Part shown: positions 43,868 through 52,330 of the stretch, one piece after another
Numbering within the stretch: the first letter of the stretch is position 1
Layout: each line of letters starts with the position of its first letter
DNA from: Actinomycetes bacterium
GTDB taxonomy: Bacteria; Actinomycetota; CALGFH01
Assembly (NCBI GenBank): GCA_036000965.1
Contig: DASYUT010000124.1
Span: 1-64,000, forward strand
Length of the DNA stretch: 64,000 nucleotides
Direction: 5' to 3'
Made by a program: the position numbers and the translations under genes
Notes under the pieces: model-generated
Database searches by the model: none
The model's input: only the letters and a program-made list of their open reading frames with translations
Told to the model about the DNA's origin: nothing

Positions 43868-43913
43868 TTGACAGTCACTGGGGTGACTCCTATCGTGGGG
43901 ACGCCCCATGATA
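43868..43913. promoter_or_regulatory. Promoter and MarR-type operators overlapping a leaderless start codon
   Basis: A near-consensus promoter faces the exporter: TTGACA (43868-43873), 17 bp, TATCGT (43891-43896). The palindrome AGTCAC-TGGG-GTGACT fills the spacer (43873-43888). A second inverted repeat, TATCGTGGGG/CCCCATGATA (43891-43900 and 43904-43913, one mismatch), covers the -10 box and the ATG at 43908. With 11 nt between -10 and ATG, the mRNA should be almost leaderless. Confidence 0.75.
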
Positions 43914-44972
43914 AACCACAGCCAGCCCCCTGGCACCACCCGCAGCGCGCCACTTGACGAGCGGCCGCTCGACCCGGCAGCAGGCTCCGCCGCCGCGGGC
44001 AACGACCCGATCGTCTGCGTCAACGGCCTGGTCAAGCGCTACGGCGAGATCGAGGCTGTCACGGGTATCGACTTCGAGGTTGGCCGCGGGGAGACGTTCG
44101 GGTTCCTCGGGCCCAACGGCGCGGGCAAGTCGACCACCATCAAGATGCTGTGCACGCTCGCCACGCCCACGGCGGGGTCGGCCACGGTGGCCGGCTACGA
44201 CGTCGTGGGCGAGCGCGACGACGTCCGCCGCAACATCGGGCTCGTGTTCCAGGACACGACGCTGGACGGCTATCTGACTGCCGAGCGGAACCTGCGCTTC
44301 CACGCCGAGCTGTACGGCGTGCCGCGCCCGGTGGTCGGCGACCGGCTCCGCCAGGTGCTCGAGATAGTCGGCCTGTGGGAGCGGCGCACGAGCCTGGTGC
44401 AGACGTTCTCCGGCGGCATGATGCGGCGGCTGGAGATCGCCCGCGGGCTGCTGCACTCCCCACGCGTGCTGTTCCTGGACGAGCCGACGGTCGGGCTCGA
44501 CCCCCAGACCCGCGCCTCGATCTGGGGCTACATCGAGGAGCTGAAGCGCCTGGAGGACATCACGATCTTCCTCACCACCCACTACATGGACGAGGCCGAG
44601 CACTGCGACCGGATCGCCATCATCGACCACGGCAAGATCGTGGTCCTCGACACCCCCGAGGTCCTCAAGGCCAGCGTCGGCAAGGATCGCGTGCAGATCC
44701 AGACCCCCGACGACGAGGCCGCCATCGCCGCGCTCCGGGAGCGGTTCGACCTGGAGGGGGGCGTCCACGAGGGCGCGGTGACGTTCTTCGTCGCCGACGG
44801 CGAGCAGTTCGTCCCGCGCCTGTTCGCCGAGCTGGGCGTGCCCATCCGGTCGGTGAGCGTGACGCGGCCAACGCTTGACGACGTGTTCATGTCCTACACC
44901 GGCAAGACCATCCGCGACGCGGAGGCCGCCAACCCGCTGCGGGCGATGGCGGCCGCGTTCAGGAGGAGGTGA
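43908..44972 (+). CDS. DrrA-type ABC transporter ATP-binding protein
   Basis: A 354-residue nucleotide-binding subunit: Walker A GPNGAGKST, Q-loop region GLVFQDTTLDGYLT, signature FSGGMMRRLEIARG, Walker B RVLFLDEPTVGLD and H-loop TTHYMDEAEH. The C-terminal 80 residues form the DUF4162-like extension of daunorubicin-resistance ATPases (VTFFVADGEQFVPRLFAELG). A 35-residue Ser/Pro-rich N-terminal extension precedes the domain, consistent with translation from the leaderless ATG 43908. It works with the following DrrB-type permease to export hydrophobic drugs or lipids. Confidence 0.92.
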   Translation: MINHSQPPGTTRSAPLDERPLDPAAGSAAAGNDPIVCVNGLVKRYGEIEAVTGIDFEVGRGETFGFLGPNGAGKSTTIKMLCTLATPTAGSATVAGYDVVGERDDVRRNIGLVFQDTTLDGYLTAERNLRFHAELYGVPRPVVGDRLRQVLEIVGLWERRTSLVQTFSGGMMRRLEIARGLLHSPRVLFLDEPTVGLDPQTRASIWGYIEELKRLEDITIFLTTHYMDEAEHCDRIAIIDHGKIVVLDTPEVLKASVGKDRVQIQTPDDEAAIAALRERFDLEGGVHEGAVTFFVADGEQFVPRLFAELGVPIRSVSVTRPTLDDVFMSYTGKTIRDAEAANPLRAMAAAFRRR

Positions 44973-44982
44973 GACCAGGGCC

Positions 44983-45858
44983 ATGGCGACCGACACCGTA
45001 ACGCACCCCGGCGCTGTCGCCCCGGTCCGGCTGCCCGGGCGCACGATCCGCCACGACCTGCGGGCCGTGAAGATCGTGTGGCAGCGCGACCTGATCCGGT
45101 TCCTGCAGGACCGCCCCCGGATGGTGGTCTCGCTGGTGCAGCCGGTGCTGTTCCTGTTCGTGCTTGGCACGGGGCTGTCCACGCTCGCCTCGCGCGGCAC
45201 CGGCGGCCTGGACCTGCGCACGTTCATATTCCCGGGCGTGCTGGCGATGTCCACCATGTTCACCGCGATGTTCTCGGCCGCGTCGATCGTGTGGGACCGG
45301 GAGTTCGGGTTCCTGCGCGAGATGCTGGTGGCGCCGGTACGCCGCAGCGCGATCGTGATCGGCAAGTGCCTCGGCGGCGCGACGGTGGCCACCTTCCAGG
45401 GCGTGGTGATCTTGTCCCTGGCCGGGGCCGTCGGCGTGCCCTACTCCCCGGTGCTGCTGGGGACGCTGGTCGTCGAGCTGCTGCTGCTGTCGTTCACGCT
45501 GACGGCGCTCGGCGTGATGGCTGCGGCGCGCATCCGGCAGATCCAGTCCTTCATGGCGCTGACCCAGGCGCTCCTCATGCCGATGTTCTTCCTCTCCGGT
45601 GCGCTGTACCCGTTGGGCAACCTCCCGACGTGGCTGCACGTCCTCACCCGCATCGACCCGATGACCTACGCGGTCGACCCCATGCGCCAGGCGGTGTTCG
45701 CGCACCTGGACATCCCCGCGGCGGTGCGCGCCGAGCTCAGCCCCGGGGTGACGTGGGGAAGCTGGACCGTCCCGCCGCTGGTCGAGCTGACGGTCGTCGC
45801 GGTGGTCGGGTTGGCCATGCTCGGCGTGGCCATCGCCGAGTTCCGCCGGACCGAGTAG
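44983..45858 (+). CDS. DrrB-type ABC-2 permease
   Basis: A 291-residue integral membrane protein with six hydrophobic segments: VVSLVQPVLFLFVLGTGLST, FIFPGVLAMSTMFTAMFSAA, then IVWDREFGFLREMLVAPVRR (the conserved D-R-E-x-G-x-x-x-x-M-L-V-x-P block) and MPMFFLSGALYPLGNLPTWL. It forms the membrane channel for the DrrA-like ATPase 10 bp upstream. AGGAGGAGG lies about 13 nt before ATG 44983, slightly long but the only candidate. Intact. Confidence 0.92.
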   Translation: MATDTVTHPGAVAPVRLPGRTIRHDLRAVKIVWQRDLIRFLQDRPRMVVSLVQPVLFLFVLGTGLSTLASRGTGGLDLRTFIFPGVLAMSTMFTAMFSAASIVWDREFGFLREMLVAPVRRSAIVIGKCLGGATVATFQGVVILSLAGAVGVPYSPVLLGTLVVELLLLSFTLTALGVMAAARIRQIQSFMALTQALLMPMFFLSGALYPLGNLPTWLHVLTRIDPMTYAVDPMRQAVFAHLDIPAAVRAELSPGVTWGSWTVPPLVELTVVAVVGLAMLGVAIAEFRRTE

Positions 45859-45871
45859 GCGGCCGCGGCGC

Positions 45872-46432
45872 ACACCCGGTCCCCGCCTGGTCGAGCCCGA
45901 CCGGGCCGAGGACCCGCTCATGCCCGAGCTGCGCCACTCACCGGTGCCAGGGCCGGCGTGGCTGCCCGGCCCCGCGCTGCTGGGGGTGCTGGCCGGAGCC
46001 AGCATGTTCCGCGTGGCGGCGTTCCGGGAGGTGGGGGGGTTCTCCCCGCGGCTGTGGTTTGGCGGGGAGGAGGAGCTGCTGGCCATCGACCTGGCGGCAA
46101 GGGGCTGGTGGATGTGCTGGGCAGAGGACCTGGTCGTCTACCACGCGCCCTCGACCGCGCGTGAACCCCGCCGCCGACGCCAGCTGGGCATCCGCAACAC
46201 GCTGTGGACGACCTGGCTGCGCCGCCCGGCCACAAGCGCGCTGCGCCGCACGGGGGCGCTGCTGCGCTCGTTCCCGCCCGACCGGGCCAGCGTGGCAGCG
46301 GTCGCCGAGGCCGTGGCGGGCCTGCCTTGGGTGCTGCGGGAACGGCGGGTGGTCCCCCCACACGTCGAGGACGGGCTACGCCTGCTGGAAGAACCCCAGC
46401 GCCGCTTCACCGCCCGACGCTACGTGGGATGA
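45872..46432 (+). pseudogene. Glycosyltransferase family 2, C-terminal fragment
   Basis: Starting at about 45872, without a start codon, the frame reads GPRLVEPDRAEDP, LLGVLAGASMFRVAAFREVG, GFSPRLWFGGEEELLAIDLA and IRNTLWTTWLRRPATSALRR. This is the acceptor-side half of a GT2 enzyme, with the G-G-F-x-x-x-x-[FW]-x-G-x-E-E-x-[DE]-L block. The N-terminal nucleotide-sugar half (with D-x-D) is missing. An internal ATG at 45920 could start a 170-residue protein, but it would lack the donor site. Confidence 0.6.
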
Positions 46433-46609
46433 CCGCGGTCTACCCGTACGTCAAGCGGTCGCGGCGCTGTTCGTCACCCACGATCGCCGAGAGACGTTGA
46501 CCGGTTCGGACCACCCGGGCGTCTCGGACTTCTCTTGATTTTCCCCCCGTGCCGGTCCACCGTTCAGGATGCCTGTCTTGGTGGTGGGAGGTCTCCGAAG
46601 GAGGCGCAC

Positions 46610-46963
46610 GTGGCGCAGAGCAGCCCATCCCGTGGCCTCGCCCGCGAGGCCATCGGCCTCAGGGAGGTCCTGTTCCAGTCGATCACCCATATGGCCCCGG
46701 CCGCTGCGGTGGCCTTCTCGATCATCGTCGGGGCCAACTTCGCCGCCGGAGCCCTGCCCCTTTCGGTGGTCCTGGCCCTGGTCGGCTGCCTGCTGGTGGC
46801 GGTGTCGATCGGGCAGCTGGCCAGGTGGCTCCCGTCGGCCGGGGGCTTCTACACCTACGCCGCCCGCGGCCTGCACCCGGCCGTGGGCTTCCTGGTCGGC
46901 TGGGGCTACGCGTTCGTGGACGCAACCGTCGGTTTCCGCTCATCCGTCATGCCTGTGTCATAA
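46610..46963 (+). pseudogene. APC-family permease, N-terminal fragment
   Basis: From GTG 46610 (AAGGAGG 5 nt upstream) the frame reads GLREVLFQSITHMAPAAAVA and continues through three amino-acid-permease helices to LVGWGYAFVD. It then changes abruptly to ATVGFRSSVMPVS and stops. Resemblance to the APC superfamily ends at about 46922, about 100 residues into an expected 480-500. A complementary C-terminal part, starting with the same GYAFV, lies at 59660-60830. The signals for expression are intact, but the product would be a non-functional stub. Confidence 0.7.
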
Positions 46964-47136
46964 AGCCGACACATCAAGCAGCCTGACCATCGAGAATGTC
47001 GCCCGGCTCGCTGACATCACCGTCCGGCGCGTTGCGCTGAGCTCGGACAGAACCACGCGGGATACGTCCCGAAGGAACGCCGCTGCTATCGCGACGACCG
47101 TCTGGAGCGGTGCAGGTGCGATGGCTGGCTCACTGC

Positions 47137-47885
47137 CTAACCAAGGCGGGTCTCCTCGACGTCCAGGTCGTGGAGCACGCGGCGGAACACCTCTGAGCTG
47201 ATGCCGTGCTTGTCGCGCAGATGGAACAGTTCATCCCGCTCTGCTTCGAGGAGCTCACGGCGCACTTCTGCCAGGGTCTGGTCCAGCCGGTCGTAGTCGC
47301 CGCCAGCCCGATCGTCACCGCGCCGACCGCGGCCAGCAGGAAGCCGCCGGCGACCCGGACCGCCGAGAAGCTGCCGGTCACCACCGCGGCGACCGCCAGC
47401 CGGTAGGCGACCAGCGCGGTCGCGTCGTTGAACAGGCCTTCGGCCTCCAGGATGGTGACCAGGCGGCGCGGCAGGCCCAGCCGGTTGGCGATGGCGGTGG
47501 CCGCCACTGGGTCAGGCGGCGAGATGATCGCGCCGAGGGTGAAGCCGACCGGCCAGCTCACCCCGGGGATGGCGAGATGGGCGGTGACGGCCACCACCGC
47601 GATCGTGGCCAGGACCAGGCCGAAGGCGAGCAGGCTGATCGGCTGCAGGTTCTCCCGCAATTCCCGTACGGGCGTGGCGATTGCCGCCGCGTACAGCAGC
47701 GGGGGCAAGAACACCAGCAGCACCAGTTCGGGGTCGGGCTCCACCAGCGGCAGGCCCGGCACCAGCCCGATCGCCAGCCCGCCCAGCACCAGCAGGATCG
47801 GGTAGGGAACGTCGATGCGGCGCGCCAGGGTCGCGATGACCACCAGCAGCACGAACAGCCCGAAGATCGCTTCCAACTGGTCCAC
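47137..47885 (-). pseudogene. CPA1-type Na+/H+ antiporter with internal deletion
   Basis: From ATG 47885 the first 205 residues are a good CPA1 antiporter: LEAIFGLFVLLVVIATLARR, LVFLPPLLYAAAIATPVREL, GAIISPPDPVAATAIANRLG and ILEAEGLFNDATALVAYRLA, including the D-P-V-A and N-D-A ion-site residues. After VGAVTIGLAA the frame breaks. Another frame then gives only the cytoplasmic tail, LDQTLAEVRRELLEAERDEL then DLDVEETRLG, ending at 47137. About 250 residues with the remaining helices are deleted. Inactive. Confidence 0.7.
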
Positions 47886-48318
47886 GAACGCTCCTCAGGC
47901 TCCCTCGGCGTCCCGCCTCAAACCGTACGGTGCCAAGGGTAGGTCCTGGGCAGTGGGTTGCGGCGTTGCTCGGCCCTAAGGTAGCCGCACGCTGGGACGA
48001 TCGCTCAGGGGATCAATAGGTACCCGCGGAATACCAGGAAGTCTGGTCGGACCCGAACCTGTGCTGCTTGCCATCGGGATCGCGTGCCTCACCGTTTCGA
48101 TTTGCGGCTGCCGTCGTTTCTGCCCTACGAGGAGTACTCGGTCGACCAGCGTCAGGCACGGCAGCGCAGCGGTCATTGCTACCGTGCTTTGCTTTCTGGA
48201 CGCGTGGCTGGTCAGGACCGCCGGTCGCTGAGGTTGTTGCCGCTGGCGCCCTTGACGGTGTGCCTCCGAGGATGGCAACGCCGACCCGATACTGCTCGTG
48301 ACACGCTCGGGGGGTGTG
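47886..48318. other. Intergenic region, no supported gene
   Basis: About 430 bp. A 13-bp sequence GATCGCTCAGGGG at 47999-48011 recurs at 59649-59661, exactly at the edge of the APC permease C-terminal fragment; this may be chance. No gene recognised. Confidence 0.3.
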
Positions 48319-49269
48319 CTACTGCAGGACAATGAGAGGGAGGCTTATGGCGTACCCAGCTAGCAGCAGCCCGGCCTCCCAGCGGTCCAGGCGTGCCTGG
48401 TTGGCGAGCAGCAGCCATGCCCCCAGGCTCGTCACCACCATCACCACGACCTGTGTAGTGGGCACCACGGGTGCCCGTGCGCCGGCACCGGCCAGCCCGA
48501 TCACTGCCCCGACGGCAAGGCTGTTGAACAGGTTGCTGCCCAGCAGGTTGCCGACCAGCAGGTCCGGTTCGTTGTGGCGCTGCGCCTGGATCGCGGTGAC
48601 CAGCTCGGGCAGGGAGGTCCCCACCGCTACCAGGGTGAAGCCGATCACCTCCGGCGGCACACCGAGTCTGGAGGCCAGCCCGGCGGCGCCCCAGACCAGC
48701 AGCTGCGCCCCGGCGAGGGTGCCGACCAGCCCAATCCCGGTGCGGATCAGCTCGGCCCGCAACGAGTGCTGGATGGTGCCGTCCACGTACTCGCCGACCT
48801 CGCCGGCCAGCACGTCCACCTTGCCCGCTAGGGCCGCCCGCAGCAGCAGCCACAGCGCGGCCGCGAGCAGCCCAAGCAGTACCGCGCCCTCGGCGAGGCT
48901 GAGCCCGCCGGGGACGAGGGCGGCGAAGGCCAGCACGGCGCCAACGCTGAGCGGCGCCTCCCAGCGCAGCACTGCCGAACGCACCGGCACCACGGCCATC
49001 AGCCCGGCGATGCCCAGCACCAGGGTCATGTTGGCGGCATTGGAGCCGACCACGTTGCCGACGGCCAGCTCGGTGCTGCCCTGCGCGGCGGCCAACCCGG
49101 AGACCAGCAGCTCAGGCGCGCTGGTGCCGAACCCGATGACGGCCACACCGATGAACACCGGTGATACACGCAGCCTGGTGGCCAGCCGGGCCGAGCCGAC
49201 GACGAAGTAGTCGGAGGCCTTGGCGAGCAGCAGCAGCCCCACCCCGAAGCCGACGAGCAGCTGGATCAC
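48319..49269 (-). CDS. YrbG-like Na+/Ca2+ exchanger (CaCA family)
   Basis: A 316-residue membrane protein with two inverted repeats of five helices. The paired alpha motifs are VIGFGTSAPELLVSGLAA with VVGSNAANMTLVLG in the first half and LVAVGTSLPELVTAIQAQ with LLGSNLFNSLAVGA in the second; the Glu/Asn/Ser residues form the cation site. CaCA proteins exchange Ca2+ for Na+ or H+. The start is GTG 49269. About 66 nt upstream is a hairpin in the leader. Intact. Confidence 0.92.
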   Translation of the reverse strand: MIQLLVGFGVGLLLLAKASDYFVVGSARLATRLRVSPVFIGVAVIGFGTSAPELLVSGLAAAQGSTELAVGNVVGSNAANMTLVLGIAGLMAVVPVRSAVLRWEAPLSVGAVLAFAALVPGGLSLAEGAVLLGLLAAALWLLLRAALAGKVDVLAGEVGEYVDGTIQHSLRAELIRTGIGLVGTLAGAQLLVWGAAGLASRLGVPPEVIGFTLVAVGTSLPELVTAIQAQRHNEPDLLVGNLLGSNLFNSLAVGAVIGLAGAGARAPVVPTTQVVVMVVTSLGAWLLLANQARLDRWEAGLLLAGYAISLPLIVLQ

Positions 49270-49334
49270 CGGGCCGCGCCGGTTCGCCGGAGGTGGGCGT
49301 CGCGACAGTCAGCGAACAAGGGTTGCATCCGCAC

Positions 49335-49369
49335 GGTCGGCTCCCGAGTACACCAGTCACGTGCCGACC
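49335..49369 (-). promoter_or_regulatory. Hairpin in the leader of the Na+/Ca2+ exchanger gene
   Basis: GGTCGGC (49335-49341) and GCCGACC (49363-49369) form a perfect 7-bp stem with a 21-nt loop, on the minus strand containing GACTGGTGTACTCGGGAG. The loop shows a loose resemblance to the leader element shared by three neighbouring operons (GGTG then CGGGA), but the match is weak and no -10 box is correctly placed. Confidence 0.3.
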
Positions 49370-49434
49370 AGACTGCCGCTCGAGACCTGGTCAGCAGCAG
49401 GTCAGGCTCGTCGAGGAGGCTCCCGATGGGGCAG

Positions 49435-49740
49435 CTATCCGGGTAGCTTGGCCGCAAGGACATCGACCGGCTCGATCACCGGTGGCTGCGCCAGCAGCTC
49501 AGGGGCTTGCGCCATCAGGGTGGCTGCGACCCGGCCCGCCAGGTGTGCCTGCCGGCCCGCGTCGTCGGGAAAGGCATCGAAGATGCCGAACTCCGACGTG
49601 CCAAGTTGGATCGCAAACCACGCGATCGTTGCCGGTTCCTCGTCGACCAGCGACAGCCCTCCCTCCAGAAAGCTGGTCACCTCGGCCTCTTTCCCGGGCT
49701 TGGCGACTAGGCGAACAAGCAGCCCTACGGTGACCATCAT
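49435..49740 (-). CDS. Antibiotic biosynthesis monooxygenase (ABM) domain protein
   Basis: A 101-residue ferredoxin-like-fold protein: MVTVGLLVRLVAKPGKEAEV then FLEGGLSLVDEEPATIAWFA and IFDAFPDDAGRQAHLAGRVA are the standard ABM strands and helices, normally dimeric. Family members are cofactor-free monooxygenases or quinol/heme-interacting proteins. AAAGGA lies about 7 nt before ATG 49740 (a second ATG follows). It stands between the exchanger and the ABC exporter. Confidence 0.85.
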   Translation of the reverse strand: MMVTVGLLVRLVAKPGKEAEVTSFLEGGLSLVDEEPATIAWFAIQLGTSEFGIFDAFPDDAGRQAHLAGRVAATLMAQAPELLAQPPVIEPVDVLAAKLPG

Positions 49741-49970
49741 GGCTGTCCTTTCCGGTGGTGCGGCCTGGCACAGACCGCGATTGGGGCATCCTACTGGGGG
49801 TTGGGGTGCCGTCGAACTGCCGCCGCCCATACAGGTGGCGGCAGGCCGAGACGCCCGATGTGGGACGGTCGGCGGACAGGTCAGCAACGCCGTGGGAGGT
49901 TCGCGTCGGGTTCCCGAGCAGGAGCTCGGTGGTCGCGTCGGGTTCAGTGCGCGGCAGCCAAGCCGCCTGC

Positions 49971-50045
49971 TATGGTTCGGGTGGTGCGCCGGGAAGTCGG
50001 GTCGGCATCGCTGTTGTGGCTGACGATTGCGGCTGGAGGCGCCCG
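49971..50045 (+). ncRNA. Shared 5' leader element, copy A (ABC exporter)
   Basis: A -10 box TATGGT (49971-49976) is followed after 3 nt by a 28-nt element at 49980-50007 that begins GGTGGTGCGCCGGGAAG and ends GGTCGGCA. It matches copies B and C at 26 of 28 positions. GCCG and CGGC within it can pair over an 11-nt loop. The leader then runs 38 nt to the ATG at 50046, with GGAGG at 50035-50039. Position relative to -10 indicates that the element forms the 5' end of the transcript. Confidence 0.65.
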
Positions 50046-50939
50046 ATGCCGAGCGAGCCCGTGATCCGTATCCAGGGGCTGACCAAGCACTTCGGGTCGG
50101 TCCGTGCGCTGGAGGATCTCGATCTCGCCGTCGAGCAGGGCGAGGTGTTCGGCTATCTGGGGCCCAACGGCGCCGGCAAGACGACGACGATCCGGTTGTT
50201 GCTGGACTTCATCCGGCCGACACGAGGCCGCGCGGAGCTGCTCGGCGGCTCCGGGGCGGACCCGCGGGTGCGGGCCAGGATCGGCTACCTGCCCGCGGAG
50301 CTCTCCATCGACCCTCGCTACACCACCACCGATCTGCTCGATTTCTACGGCCGGCTGCGTGGCGGCCACGACTCGCGCTGGGTGGCGATGCTGCTGGAAC
50401 GCTTCGACCTGGACCCCACCCGACCGGTGGGCGAGCTCAGCACCGGCAACCGGCGCAAGGTCGGCATCGTGCAGGCGGTGGCCCACCGCCCGGAGCTGCT
50501 CGTGCTGGACGAGCCGTCCTCGGGCCTGGATCCCCTGCTGCAGCATCAGTTCCAGCTGCTGATCAGGGAGCTGGTGGGCGAGGGCGCCACGGTGTTCCTG
50601 TCCAGCCACGCGCTGCCCGAGGTGGAGGTGCTGGCCCGGCGGGTGGCGATCCTGCGGGCGGGCCGCCTGGTGACGGTCGCCGGGGTCCAGGAGCTGCGCC
50701 GGCAGGCCCGCCAGCGCATCGACCTGCACGTGGCCGGGCCGGCAGACCCGGCGGACTTCGTCGGTGTCCCTGGCGTGGTGGAGGTCCACGCCAGCGATGG
50801 GACCGTGCAGCTGGTGGTGGAGGGCTCGGTGGACCAGGTCATCAAGGCCGCCGCGCGGCTGGAGGTGGTCCGCGTCATCACCCACCACGCCGACTTGGAG
50901 GACGTCTTCTTGCGCTACTACCAGGGGGAGCAGCCGTGA
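50046..50939 (+). CDS. ABC-2 exporter ATP-binding protein
   Basis: A 297-residue ATPase: Walker A GPNGAGKTT, signature LSTGNRRKVGIVQAVAHRP (G-N instead of G-G), Walker B LLVLDEPSSGLDP and H-loop LSSHALPEVE. The S-T-G-N signature and the C-terminal domain resemble ATPases of the Na+ exporter (NatA)/antibiotic-efflux group. It is co-transcribed with the overlapping permease gene and preceded by the shared leader element that also precedes an nhaA operon, which favours an ion- or stress-related export role (inference). Confidence 0.88.
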   Translation: MPSEPVIRIQGLTKHFGSVRALEDLDLAVEQGEVFGYLGPNGAGKTTTIRLLLDFIRPTRGRAELLGGSGADPRVRARIGYLPAELSIDPRYTTTDLLDFYGRLRGGHDSRWVAMLLERFDLDPTRPVGELSTGNRRKVGIVQAVAHRPELLVLDEPSSGLDPLLQHQFQLLIRELVGEGATVFLSSHALPEVEVLARRVAILRAGRLVTVAGVQELRRQARQRIDLHVAGPADPADFVGVPGVVEVHASDGTVQLVVEGSVDQVIKAAARLEVVRVITHHADLEDVFLRYYQGEQP

Positions 50940-51738
50940 TCGTGGCCGCCCGGCTGCTCCGTGACCGCCGCCGGTCGACCCTGTGGTGGATCGGTGGGCT
51001 GCTGGCGCTGGTGCTGTTCACGGTCGCGTTGTACCCCTCGATCAAGGGCCAGGCGTCCTTCGACCAGGTGATCGCCGACCTACCCGCGAGGGCTTCAAGG
51101 ACGTGATCGGCTACGAAGCCGGGGTGCCGCTGACCTCCCCGCCCGGCTATCTGCACGCCCGGCTGTTCGCCAGCCTGGCACCGCTGGTGGTGTTGGTGTT
51201 CGGCATCGGCGCCGGCGCGCAGGCCATCGGCGGCAGCGAGGAGGCCGGCACGCTGGAGCCGCTGCTGGCCAACCCGGTCACCCGCCGCCGGGTCGCGGCC
51301 GAACGCTACCTGGCAATCGTGGCGCTGCTGGTCGTCCTTGTGGCGGCGTTCACCCTGGCCCTGGTCGCCTTCGGCGCGCCGTTCGAGGTGCTGGACGGCG
51401 TGTCGCTGACCGGCTTGCTGGGTGCCTGCGCCGGGGTCTTCGGCATCGCCCTGCTGCATGCCAGCGTCGCCTTTGCGGTGGGCGCCGCGACCGGCCGACG
51501 GGGACCCGCGATCGCGGTGGCCACTGCCGTGGCGGTCGGCGGCTACCTCGTCCAGAGCCTGCTCAGCCTCACCGGCGCCCTGGCGCCGCTGCGTGCCATC
51601 ACACCCTGGCACTGGTACCTGGACCGCAACATGCTCGCGGAAGGACCCGCGGTCGCCGCGATCGTCCTGCCAGTTGTGGTGTCGGTGCCGGTCGTGCTGA
51701 TCGGCTGGGCGGCCTTCCGCCGCCGCGACCTCCGCTGA
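50936..51738 (+). pseudogene. ABC-2 exporter permease with a 2-nt frameshift
   Basis: GTG 50936 overlaps the ATPase stop (GTGA). The frame gives one helix (STLWWIGGLLALVLFTVALY) and PSIKGQASFDQVIADLP, then stops at 51106. Near 51089-51095 a 2-nt excess (CCCGCGAG where CCCGAG would keep the frame) shifts to the frame that continues EGFKDVIGYEAGVPLTSPPG and five more helices to 51738. Removing two bases restores a 266-residue permease of the NatB/ABC-2 type. It is either recently inactivated or a sequencing indel. Confidence 0.7.
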
Positions 51739-51884
51739 GAGCCACCGTCACGGTCCCGCGCACCCCAAGCCGGCCACGCACGCCGGGCCGCGGCCCGGCG
51801 GATCGGCGACCGGTCAGCGGCGAACGGGACGGCCGAGGGACGTGGAAACCCGGTCACGAATGCCGGAAGGGGAGCGGCTATCGC

Positions 51885-52277
51885 TCATGAGCGGCCGGCC
51901 CGCTGGTTGGCTTCGATGGTGTGGCGGGCGGTCAGGTACTGGTGTCGGAGCAGCAGCGGTGCCACGCCGACGAGCAGGGTGAGCACGACCGCCCAGATCC
52001 AGCGGAAGGCGGCGGGCAGCCGCGCTGGTGGCAGGAGCATGGCGAGCCAGGTCAGGGTGAGCCCGACCTGGAGCGGCAGGATGATCAGCGCATGGCGAAG
52101 GAGCAAGCGTTGCTGTCGGTGGGCCAACCCGGCCGCAATGGCTGCCTCATGGGGATCGGGAAGGCTCTCCCCGGCGCTGACTGCTTGCAGTACCCGAGCC
52201 CGGGCGGCATGGTCGAGGCGATCGTGGAAGGCGAGCCGCCATTCCGGGTCGTGTCCTTGCCGGATCCTGTCGTCCAT
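51885..52277 (-). CDS. Small membrane protein with two helices
   Basis: A 130-residue protein. A soluble N-terminal part (PEWRLAFHDRLDHAARARVL) is followed by two transmembrane helices (ALIILPLQVGLTLTWLAMLL and WIWAVVLTLLVGVAPLLL) and a short basic tail. No family recognised. It lies 53 bp after the NhaD-like permease gene on the same strand, so it may be the last gene of the NhaA-CBS-NhaD operon. Confidence 0.55.
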   Translation of the reverse strand: MDDRIRQGHDPEWRLAFHDRLDHAARARVLQAVSAGESLPDPHEAAIAAGLAHRQQRLLLRHALIILPLQVGLTLTWLAMLLPPARLPAAFRWIWAVVLTLLVGVAPLLLRHQYLTARHTIEANQRAGRS

Positions 52278-52330
52278 CGGTGGATGCTCGCGCCGTCTCT
52301 TGGGGGTCGTTGGGATGGCCGGGTGCGGGT

